Shown here: in pieces, positions 1-7,796 of the stretch
How the letters are laid out: the number at the start of each line of letters is the position of its first letter
How positions within the stretch are numbered: the stretch's first letter is position 1
Origin: CBDCUE01 sp965222515
GTDB lineage: Bacteria; Pseudomonadota; Alphaproteobacteria; Rickettsiales; JABIRX01
NCBI GenBank assembly: GCA_965222515.1
Contig: CBDCUE010000021.1
Coordinates: 127,774 to 191,773, forward strand
Direction of reading: 5' to 3'
Length of the DNA: 64,000 nt
Made by a program: the position numbers and the translations under genes
Notes under the pieces: generated by a model
The model's input: the letters and a program-made list of their open reading frames with translations, nothing else
Told to the model about the DNA's origin: nothing
Databases searched by the model: none

Positions 1-1
1 T

Positions 2-3000
2 AAAATAGTAACAATTGGTAAAAACCTTAATAATTTAAAAAAATTAACAACTCTAAATCTTAATAATAATAGAATAATAACACTTGCTGAAGTGTTTAAG
101 AATTTAAGTGAATTAAAAGTTTTAAATCTTACTGATGCAACCTTAGACTATCAACAGATACAAGAAGTAAAAAATTATATCATAAATATTGAAAAAAATA
201 TACAAAAAGACAATTTAATCTATATTCTAGAAAAAGAATCATATCTACATTCTTATGACCTTAAAGGAGATGTGATTAATACTTATTTAGATAAACTTAT
301 AACACTAAATAATCAAAATAATTTAGATATTTCTAAGGAGATTTTTAACCTTTTTAAAGATCATAAAAAATATCTTTTTTTATCTTTAAAACTATTAGCT
401 TATAAACAGGTGGCTATTAATATGGATGTTATAAACGATATTAAATTAAATAATAAATATATATCTATTTCCGAAATATTGAAAAATAATAAGATAACAG
501 AAGATAGCTTTACTGCAAATGGTCTAAAAAAAATTCAAGACATATTTAATAATCAAAATCTAAGCAATTATAATCTTCAACAATTACTAAATTATTGTTA
601 TTATATATCTAACAATATGAATCTATTCCAAGAGTTGAACGATAGTATAAAAAACAAAATAAAAGAATCTTTTGATATAAATAAAGAGGATATATCTCTT
701 TACCAAACAAAAGAACAAATTTTAAAAGAATTTAGTTTATTAGATGTTTGTGAATATAATTATTTAAACGAACATGAAGAATTTAATAAAATTATAATTA
801 ATAAAATTACATTTAATAAAATTATAAGCACTTTAGATAATTTAAATAAAAGCTCTACATTTTCCATAGATTTATCAGAGAAAAATTTACACCTGCTAAG
901 TCTCAAGCAATGGGGTATATTAAATCTAAAATTAGAAGAGTTTAAGACTTTAAAACATCTAAATCTTAGTAATAATGGAATAGTAACAATTGGTGAAAAC
1001 TTTAAGAATTTAACAAAATTAACAATTCTAAATCTTAGTAATAATAAAATAGAAACAATTGGTGAAAATCTTAATAATTTAAATGAATTAATAGCTCTAG
1101 ATCTTAGTAATAATGAAATAGAAACAATTGGTGAAAACCTTAATAAGTTAAGTAAATTACAATTTCTATATCTTCGTAATAATAAAATAGTAAGAATTGG
1201 TGAAAACTTTAAGAATTTAAGTGAGTTAACAGAACTAGATTTTGGTAATAATGAAATAGTAACAATTGGTGAAAACCTTAATAATTTAAAAAAATTAAAA
1301 ACTCTAAATCTTAATAATAATAACATAGAAACAATTGATGAAGTGTTTAAGAATTTAAGTGCATTAGAAACTTTATATATTACTGATACAATCTTTAACT
1401 ATCAACAGATACGAGAGGTAAAAAATTATATCATAAATATTAAAAAAGATATACAAAAAGAAAATTTAATCAATATTCTAGAAGAAAAATTATGTCTATA
1501 TTCTTATAAGCATAAAGTAGTTATGATTAATATTTATTTAGATAAACTTATAATACCAAATAATCAAAATACTGCAGATATTTTTAAGGAAATTTTTAGA
1601 CTTTTTAAAGATCATAAAGAATATCTTTTTTTATCTTTAAAACTATTAGCTTATAGACAGGTGGCTATTAGTAATAATGTTATTATAGAAAATATTGAAT
1701 TAAAGAATAAATATATATCTATTTCCAGAATATTAAAAAATAATAAGATAACAGAAGATAGCTTTACTGCAAATGGTCTAAAAAAAATTCAAGACATATT
1801 TAATAATCAAAATCTAAGCAATTATAATCTTCAACAATTACTAAATTATTGTTATTATATATCTAACAATATGAATCTATTCCAAGAGTTGAACGATAGT
1901 ATAAAAAACAAAATAAAAGAATCTTTTGATATAAATAAAGAGGATATATCTCTTTACCAAACAAAAGAACAAATTTTAAAAGAATTTAGTTTATTAGATG
2001 TTTGTGAAGATAATTATTTAAACAAACATATTGATAAATACGGATACAATCTTGCAGAGTTAACAGCTTTATTCAATAATAAAATTGATATTAAAAGCAC
2101 AAAAAATATAACTGAATATCAGAGAGAAAATGGAAAAGCAAGTATTCAAAATTGTTTGGATTTTGACAATCCTAGTATTTATAATAAAAAACAGCAGGAC
2201 TATCTAAAGAAGACACTGCCTGATGTTATAATGCTAGATAAATTGGAAGATGGACAAATTAAAAATATAGTTAGAGCTATAACTAAAACTACAGATGATG
2301 ATATTATAGAAGAAAAGAATAAGATAGAAGCATCAATTAAGAGATTAAAGTTAAATTCTATTATTACAGCAGATACAGAGGTTATAAATTTTGTAGATTC
2401 ATGTTTTGTAAATAACAAAATATCTAATGATAACATTAAAAAATTAATAGTATCTAATTCTGAGTTTAATAAGCATATAGAATCGAAGTATAAAAGTAAC
2501 AATGATACAACAAAAAATCTAAAGAAGTTTTTAAATCTTTTAACAGATTATAACAAATTAATTGTATTTTTAGATAATTTAAATTATAAAAATACAGACT
2601 TAACAAACTCTAGCCTTATACAAGAGTTTGGATATTTTTTTAATGGTTCTTCTTCACGACATACTCAAAACTCAAAAGATGAATTTATAACATTACTAAA
2701 AAAGAAAGGAGGAATTGATAAGTTATATCATATATTGTTTTCTGCAGGAGATGGTTGTATTGCAAATATGGCAACTCAATTAAGAATTGCATTATATAGT
2801 GAGATATTTAAAAATTCTATAGAAGACCAATGTATATTTATTACATTATATGATAATATATTAACACCTATAATAACTAAAAATAATAAAAAGGAATTTA
2901 ACAAATTTAATGTTCATTGTAATATATTAACTCAAAAACTATACGAAAATTATTACATATCAGTTGTAGGATTTTTTAAAGCGATAAAAGAAGATCTAGA

Positions 3001-3550
3001 AAAAGGTAGGTCATTTATAGATGCAACAATTTATTCAAATTTAAATTTATTTAATAATGAAAGCTTAAACTATAATAAAAAATTAAAAGAGTTAGAAGCA
3101 TTAGAAATAGAGAATACAGCTAATGCAGAAATAATAGCAGACAAAATTACTATATTAGATAAAATCATGCAAACAGATATTCCAAATATAGTATCAAATC
3201 ATCAAAAGAAATGGAAAGAATTATTACAACAAAAAGTGGTTCAACAAAATATAAACAACGAACTTGAAATAAGTCAAAAAGAACTAAAAAATATATCTTC
3301 AAGCAATAACGAATTATTTGCTTATTTGTTATTAAGATATACCAATAATATTTTTAAAGATGAAAAAAAAAATATAAACTTAGAAACTTTATTATCAGAA
3401 AATGTTAAGAGTTGTGTGCAGGAAATAGAAATATATGTCAAAGAAAACATACAAGAGTTAGAAAACTCTAAACAAATAATTCCATCATCTCATAATGTAA
3501 ATGTGTCTAAAGCAACTGATATTACCAACACACAAATTGCTACACTATAA
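2..3550 (+). CDS. Leucine-rich-repeat protein, 5' end outside the window
   Basis: The frame is open from base 2 and reads as LRR sequence, so the GTG at 92 is not a real start and the gene is partial. About 1182 residues are visible. They are the end of one LRR block, an Asn/Lys/Ile-rich probably helical block, a second LRR block (about 940-1385) of roughly seven 23-residue repeats of the type LxxLxLSNNxIxTIGENLxNL, a second copy of the helical block (about 1385-2030), and a unique C-terminal region with a likely coiled coil near 3080-3300. No membrane segment is visible, and any signal peptide would lie upstream. LRR proteins of host-associated bacteria are often secreted and bind host proteins; that role is inferred here. 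The whole LRR-plus-helical unit is tandemly duplicated. Confidence 0.85.
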   Translation, partial: KIVTIGKNLNNLKKLTTLNLNNNRIITLAEVFKNLSELKVLNLTDATLDYQQIQEVKNYIINIEKNIQKDNLIYILEKESYLHSYDLKGDVINTYLDKLITLNNQNNLDISKEIFNLFKDHKKYLFLSLKLLAYKQVAINMDVINDIKLNNKYISISEILKNNKITEDSFTANGLKKIQDIFNNQNLSNYNLQQLLNYCYYISNNMNLFQELNDSIKNKIKESFDINKEDISLYQTKEQILKEFSLLDVCEYNYLNEHEEFNKIIINKITFNKIISTLDNLNKSSTFSIDLSEKNLHLLSLKQWGILNLKLEEFKTLKHLNLSNNGIVTIGENFKNLTKLTILNLSNNKIETIGENLNNLNELIALDLSNNEIETIGENLNKLSKLQFLYLRNNKIVRIGENFKNLSELTELDFGNNEIVTIGENLNNLKKLKTLNLNNNNIETIDEVFKNLSALETLYITDTIFNYQQIREVKNYIINIKKDIQKENLINILEEKLCLYSYKHKVVMINIYLDKLIIPNNQNTADIFKEIFRLFKDHKEYLFLSLKLLAYRQVAISNNVIIENIELKNKYISISRILKNNKITEDSFTANGLKKIQDIFNNQNLSNYNLQQLLNYCYYISNNMNLFQELNDSIKNKIKESFDINKEDISLYQTKEQILKEFSLLDVCEDNYLNKHIDKYGYNLAELTALFNNKIDIKSTKNITEYQRENGKASIQNCLDFDNPSIYNKKQQDYLKKTLPDVIMLDKLEDGQIKNIVRAITKTTDDDIIEEKNKIEASIKRLKLNSIITADTEVINFVDSCFVNNKISNDNIKKLIVSNSEFNKHIESKYKSNNDTTKNLKKFLNLLTDYNKLIVFLDNLNYKNTDLTNSSLIQEFGYFFNGSSSRHTQNSKDEFITLLKKKGGIDKLYHILFSAGDGCIANMATQLRIALYSEIFKNSIEDQCIFITLYDNILTPIITKNNKKEFNKFNVHCNILTQKLYENYYISVVGFFKAIKEDLEKGRSFIDATIYSNLNLFNNESLNYNKKLKELEALEIENTANAEIIADKITILDKIMQTDIPNIVSNHQKKWKELLQQKVVQQNINNELEISQKELKNISSSNNELFAYLLLRYTNNIFKDEKKNINLETLLSENVKSCVQEIEIYVKENIQELENSKQIIPSSHNVNVSKATDITNTQIATL
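482..2008 (+). repeat. Pair of identical internal repeats in the LRR gene
   Basis: Bases 482-754 and 1736-2008 (273 bp, offset 1254) read as identical. Around them a longer region matches with substitutions, from about 89 and 1340 onward, where the offset is 1251. One duplicated unit of about 1.25 kb (417-418 codons) therefore spans an LRR block and the following helical block. Identity confined to the 3' part suggests recent recombination or gene conversion between older duplicates. Confidence 0.9.
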
Positions 3551-3570
3551 TAAGAACCCTTACACAACCT

Positions 3571-3640
3571 CATCTCGTTCATTATTTTCTGATATTATGA
3601 GCTTATAAAATCATAATATCAGAAAATAATGAACGAGATG
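3571..3640. terminator. Perfect 30-bp inverted repeat after the LRR gene
   Basis: The arms at 3571-3600 and 3611-3640 are perfect reverse complements around a 10-base spacer, starting 20 bases after the LRR stop codon. There is no clear T tract, so it may be a bidirectional terminator, an mRNA 3' end stabiliser or a small palindromic element. The IS3-type end begins within a few bases of the right arm. Confidence 0.6.
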
Positions 3641-3759
3641 TATGATGATCCCAAAAAGTTGGACAGGATTTGAGTAAAAATAAGGCACAATTTTTTTGAA
3701 TTGATTTAAGAAAAAGATTAGAATTTTTTATAAATAAATTAACTTAATTGTATAAAAAA

Positions 3760-3990
3760 ATGTTAAACAAAAAAATAAGAAAAACTCATAGTAATAGTTT
3801 TAAATTTCAAGTAGTATTAAAATACTTAAAGGGTGAAGTTACAGTTACTGAATTAAGCCAAGAATTCAAAGTAAGTGATTCTTGTATAAATAAATGGGTG
3901 AAGCAATTTAGAGAGGGAGGAAATAAAATATTTAGTCAAAATTCTAATATTGAATTAGTTGGTAAAAACACAATCGATTTAACGCTCCCA
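3760..3990 (+). pseudogene. Truncated IS3-family orfA (helix-turn-helix)
   Basis: From the ATG at 3760 the product is a short basic protein with a typical IS3 OrfA helix-turn-helix: a KTHSNSFKFQVVLKYLKGE start, then TELSQEFKVSDSCINKWVKQ. After about 75 residues the reading frame runs into IS982 sequence and stops at 4017. The catalytic orfB is missing. The protein would bind DNA at most and cannot transpose by itself. Confidence 0.8.
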
Positions 3991-4343
3991 TCTAGATACA
4001 GTGCTTGCTTTAGCTAAAACACTAAAAGGAAAATTGTTTGGAGATAAAGGATATATAAGCAAAAAAATTAAAAATAATTTATTATCTCAGGGATTAGAAT
4101 TATTTACAAAAACAAGAAATAAGCAATAAAAATAGATTTTTATTATCCAAAAGAGGTATTGTAGAAACTGTTATAGGTTCCATAAAAGGGTTTTTTAGCA
4201 TTATTTCTCATAGATACAAAACTCCTGTCAATTTCTTTATGAATATTATTTCTGGGTTAATTGCATATGATTTTAAACAGAATAAACCTAAAATTAACTT
4301 TAACATTCAAAAATCAAGGGGTTATAAGTTAAAAAAAGCATAA
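3990..4343 (+). pseudogene. 3' fragment of an IS982 transposase
   Basis: The fragment is nearly identical to 54975-55346, starting at a shared ATCTAGATACA. Relative to that copy it has a 19-base deletion near 4120 and a G-to-T change that makes a stop codon, so it is frameshifted and dead. The D (FGDKGYISKK) and E (RGIVETVIG) regions of the DDE transposase can still be read in separate frames. Confidence 0.9.
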
Positions 4344-4369
4344 CTGGGGTTAGTATAACAAGAATCTTG

Positions 4370-5809
4370 TTATTCATATTCGTAAGCAATTTGGGAGGCT
4401 TTGAATATTGCTTGGGCTTTGTGTTCTGTTTCATTTGCTTCTTCTTCTTCTTTGGAGTCATATACTATTCCTGCTCCTGCTTGTGCATAAAGAGTTTTGT
4501 CTTTTAATAAAGCAGTTCTAAGCATTATTGCTGTATCCATATAATTTTGATGAGATGAAAAATATCCCACCACTCCTGCATAAAAATTTCTTTCCTCCTC
4601 CTCTAATTCTGCAATAATCTCCATTGCTTTAATTTTAGGAGCTCCAGACAATGTTCCTGCAGGAAATCCCGCTATTAAATTTTCTAAATTAGTTTTATTT
4701 TCATCTCTTACCCCAGAAACAGTAGAGCTGATATGCATTACATAATAATAATATTCTACTACCATTTTTTTTGTAACTTTAACAGAATTGTTTTTAGCTA
4801 CTCTAGCAATATCATTTCTTGCTAAATCAATTAACATCAAATGCTCTGCTATTTCCTTTTCATCTGCCAATAATTCTGTTGCTAATTTTTTATCTTCTTC
4901 GGAGTTCTTGCCCCTTTTTCTAGTTCCTGCTAATGGTTTGATGGTTATAGTATCTTTTGTTGATCTTACCAAAATTTCTGGACTCGCTCCTATAATTTCA
5001 AAATCTACAAAATTCAAATAAAAAAGATATGGCGAAGGACTAACATTTCTTAAAGCCCTAAAAAAAGAAAATCCTGAATAAGGATAGTTTTTTACACTAA
5101 ATCTTCTTGATGGCACAATTTGAAAAACATCTCCAGCCCTGATATATTCTTTACTTTTCTCAATCATTTTGCAATATTGCTCTCTGCTAGTTTCAGCAAC
5201 AAAATTAATTTTTTGGATAACAGAATTATTTTCTTGCCTCACTAAATTAGTTTTGATTAATTTTTTTATCTCTAACATCAAATTTTTTCTTGCAAAAACA
5301 TCTTCTTTTCTAAAAATAGGACAAGATAAAATTATATTACCCACTACATTATCAAAAATCACTAAAATGGTTGGTCTAATATATTTTGCTCTTGGTATAT
5401 TTATGCTGTTTTTCTTATGAGCAGGAATATTTTCAAATAATTGTACCATATCATAACTCATATAACCAAATAAACCACTTGCCATTGGTGGCAGAACATC
5501 ATTATTTGGCAGTTTAGACTCCTTAATTAATTCTTCTAAAGAATTTTTTATTTTTTCAAAATTCTGATTTTTTAATATTTCTTGATACCTCTGTTGCTCT
5601 TTATTATAGAAAATAGTTGAAATATCATTTTTATCTAATTGCCAAATAATATCAGGCAACAAACCAATCACAGAATATCTACCCTTGCTATTAGGATTTG
5701 CTACACTTTCAAGTAAAAAAGAGTTTTTGTGATATTTTGCTAATTTTAAATAAATTGAAATTGGTGTTTCTAAATCCGAGTTTATTATTTCTGTAATAAT
5801 TTTCTTCAT
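4370..5809 (-). CDS. trpE: Anthranilate synthase component I
   Basis: This 479-residue chorismate-binding enzyme makes anthranilate from chorismate and ammonia or glutamine, the first step of tryptophan synthesis. An LLES motif (residues 32-35), typical of the TrpE tryptophan-binding site, is present. So are the family blocks GDVFQIVPSRRF, PLAGTRKRG, DEKEIAEHLMLIDLARND, FPAGTLSGAPK and AQAGAGIVYDS. The start codon overlaps the ppiD stop in TAATG, so the pair is probably translationally coupled. As I recall, ppiD-trpE followed by trpG, trpD and trpC is common in alphaproteobacteria. Here an IS982 scar begins 19 bases after the trpE stop and none of those genes follows. PabB is the alternative, but LLES and the ppiD neighbour favour TrpE. 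Confidence 0.85.
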   Translation of the reverse strand: MKKIITEIINSDLETPISIYLKLAKYHKNSFLLESVANPNSKGRYSVIGLLPDIIWQLDKNDISTIFYNKEQQRYQEILKNQNFEKIKNSLEELIKESKLPNNDVLPPMASGLFGYMSYDMVQLFENIPAHKKNSINIPRAKYIRPTILVIFDNVVGNIILSCPIFRKEDVFARKNLMLEIKKLIKTNLVRQENNSVIQKINFVAETSREQYCKMIEKSKEYIRAGDVFQIVPSRRFSVKNYPYSGFSFFRALRNVSPSPYLFYLNFVDFEIIGASPEILVRSTKDTITIKPLAGTRKRGKNSEEDKKLATELLADEKEIAEHLMLIDLARNDIARVAKNNSVKVTKKMVVEYYYYVMHISSTVSGVRDENKTNLENLIAGFPAGTLSGAPKIKAMEIIAELEEEERNFYAGVVGYFSSHQNYMDTAIMLRTALLKDKTLYAQAGAGIVYDSKEEEEANETEHKAQAIFKASQIAYEYE

Positions 5810-7635
5810 TATGGTAAAAATTGATTGATTCTTACCTTATGTTTTTTTGCTAAATAAGCAAAATAGCTTTGATATATTGCTTCATTAAAATGATTCAAAT
5901 ATAATCTTTTAAATTTTTTTTCACTAAGAAAATTTTCTCCTTTACTAGCTTTTTCAATTTTTTTCTTCATAAAAATTGCCATATAAAATTTATTATCTTG
6001 CTCAATAATTTCTGTTATTTCATTCTTTTTTTGTAAAGAAAATAACTGCCCAAGTAATTTCTTAGGCAAATCACTCTTATCTTGAATAGTCATTTTTTTA
6101 CTAGTAATAGAAATACCACTTCTTTTTCTATTATAATTAAGAGTATTACTGATGTTTTTAGAATTTCTAATTTCTTTATGCAATTTTTGAGCTTTTTTTA
6201 ACCATTTTCCCGTATGCTTTTGCTGTTGCCATTTTTTTACTAAATCTTTTTTTACCTCCTCAATTGATAAATATCTCTCTTCTATTATCTTATTCACCTG
6301 ATAAATTACTCTATGATTAAGAAAAGATTTGTTATGTATAGTTTTAATAGTTTCTTCTTGGTCAATAATTCCTTTTAATTCTTCACTGTTTTCTGTGCTT
6401 AAACTAGCTATCTTTTGTTTTTCTCTTACTGTCAATCTAATTACTTCTAATTTATGTTTTTTTGCCAAATCTTCTAATCTTGAATCTTTGCTAATATCCG
6501 CCATTACAATTTTAAATGCCTTATCTGCTAAATTACAAGATTTCCTCTCTTTTAAATCTGCTATAATTATATTTTTTACTTTTTTAAAAGGTGTAGATTT
6601 CTCCGGGATAATTTTAGTTATTTTAAAAATATGAAAACCAAAAGGGCTTTTGACAATTGAGCTATATTGATTGTTTTTAAGAGCAAAAATATTTGTTCTA
6701 AAATTAGAAAAAATTTCCTCTTTTGTTTTTAAACCTAATTTTAAATCACTATCTGCTACTTTATATTTTTTTGCTGTAGAAAGAAAATCCGCACCTTTTT
6801 TTAATTCTTCTTCTATCTTAACTATCTCTTGCTTATCACTCATCATAATCTGCAATATTTCTCTTTTTTCAGGACTTTTGTATTTTAAATTTTTTTTATA
6901 TTCTAAATTAATCTCATCATTGGTTAATTTTGCTTTAAAAAAAAACTTTTTACAATTAAAGTCTAAAATAGAAATATCTTTGGCCTCTTCTAAAAAAAAA
7001 TCTTGCTTATTCTTGTTATAAACATTCAATAATTCATCGTATTTAGGATAATTTTTTACAGTAATTCTTTTAGGAACTGATAGTTTTACTAATTTGAATG
7101 ATCTAACTTCATTTAATAAATTCTGCATAGCTTCATTATATTGAACAAAAATAATATTGTCAGATCTAAAAATATTAAAGAATAATTGCTCTTCTGCAGA
7201 ATTTGTTAAGTTATAAAAAAACTCCTGTTCACTTTTTCCAGATTGTTGCAAATATATTTGTAATAATTTTATATCAAATACACCTTTTTTATTTTTGAAT
7301 TGAGGATGTTGTTTTAAGATAGAATAAACTAATTCATTATTTACTATCAGCCCCAATTCTTTAATTTCCTTTTTGGTTAACTTTTCTCTAATCAGATTCT
7401 GTAAAGCATAAGCTCTTAATATTTCTGGTTTTTCTTGATATTGTTTTTGCAAAATGGATAATTTGTATCTCAACTCTTCTTCATAAATTTTGCTTTTACC
7501 AATTTGAGCAACTGATGGCTCTAATTTTTTTCTAAAAATATCCCCTATTCCCCAAGAAACAAAACTAAGCACAATTAATGCTGCTATTATTTTAAAAATG
7601 ATTCCTTTAGAAAAGGTTCTAAGTGCTGCTAACAT
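5809..7635 (-). CDS. ppiD: PpiD/SurA-type periplasmic peptidyl-prolyl isomerase
   Basis: This 608-residue protein has one N-terminal membrane anchor (about residues 13-33) followed by a large periplasmic region. That region has a SurA-like N-terminal domain and a parvulin-type PpiC domain near residues 245-350, ending in SPFGFHIFKITKI. The family acts at the outer face of the inner membrane as a chaperone for secreted and outer-membrane proteins. The gene is directly upstream of trpE with a one-base overlap. A large adhesin, a secretin and a CdiA-like protein in the same window are plausible clients, but that is inference. Confidence 0.85.
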   Translation of the reverse strand: MLAALRTFSKGIIFKIIAALIVLSFVSWGIGDIFRKKLEPSVAQIGKSKIYEEELRYKLSILQKQYQEKPEILRAYALQNLIREKLTKKEIKELGLIVNNELVYSILKQHPQFKNKKGVFDIKLLQIYLQQSGKSEQEFFYNLTNSAEEQLFFNIFRSDNIIFVQYNEAMQNLLNEVRSFKLVKLSVPKRITVKNYPKYDELLNVYNKNKQDFFLEEAKDISILDFNCKKFFFKAKLTNDEINLEYKKNLKYKSPEKREILQIMMSDKQEIVKIEEELKKGADFLSTAKKYKVADSDLKLGLKTKEEIFSNFRTNIFALKNNQYSSIVKSPFGFHIFKITKIIPEKSTPFKKVKNIIIADLKERKSCNLADKAFKIVMADISKDSRLEDLAKKHKLEVIRLTVREKQKIASLSTENSEELKGIIDQEETIKTIHNKSFLNHRVIYQVNKIIEERYLSIEEVKKDLVKKWQQQKHTGKWLKKAQKLHKEIRNSKNISNTLNYNRKRSGISITSKKMTIQDKSDLPKKLLGQLFSLQKKNEITEIIEQDNKFYMAIFMKKKIEKASKGENFLSEKKFKRLYLNHFNEAIYQSYFAYLAKKHKVRINQFLP

Positions 7636-7710
7636 AATATAATTTATAAAATAGTTATTTTAAGGTTCTTGTATAACACTATTTTTTTTAAAAATCTTCT
7701 TAAAAAAAAA

Positions 7711-7775
7711 TAAATTTAAAGAAAAGCTTGGAGCAACTGCTCCCCCCTGTAAACTGTGATGAAATTAGTAAAAAA
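7711..7775. repeat. Intergenic REP-like repeat, copy 1
   Basis: It contains the palindrome GGAGCAACTGCTCC (7730-7743) between AATTTAAAGAAAAGCTTG and a tail reading AACTGTGATGAAATTAGTAAAA. The same arrangement occurs at 35310-35370. It lies between pccA and ppiD. Confidence 0.65.
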
Positions 7776-7796
7776 GAGTAATGCACAGCTTATCTT

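Larger units (their letters stand above)
3643..4351 (+). mobile_element. Chimeric scar: IS3-type left part joined to IS982 right part
   Basis: The left end (from about 3645, with CCCAAAAAGTTGGACAG) looks like an IS150-group IS3 terminus and is followed by a truncated orfA. At about 3990 the sequence switches abruptly to the 3' third of the IS982 element that is present in full at 54341-55354. It ends at 4351 with the same ACTGGGGTT terminus. Neither element is complete. Confidence 0.8.

Noticed and set aside
92..94. GTG as start of the LRR protein
   Set aside because: The frame is open upstream to base 2 and encodes LRR sequence.
760..1326. 188-codon minus-strand ORF of repeats rich in LLLRF
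   Set aside because: It is antisense to the LRR block; the repeat only mirrors the periodic LRR codons.
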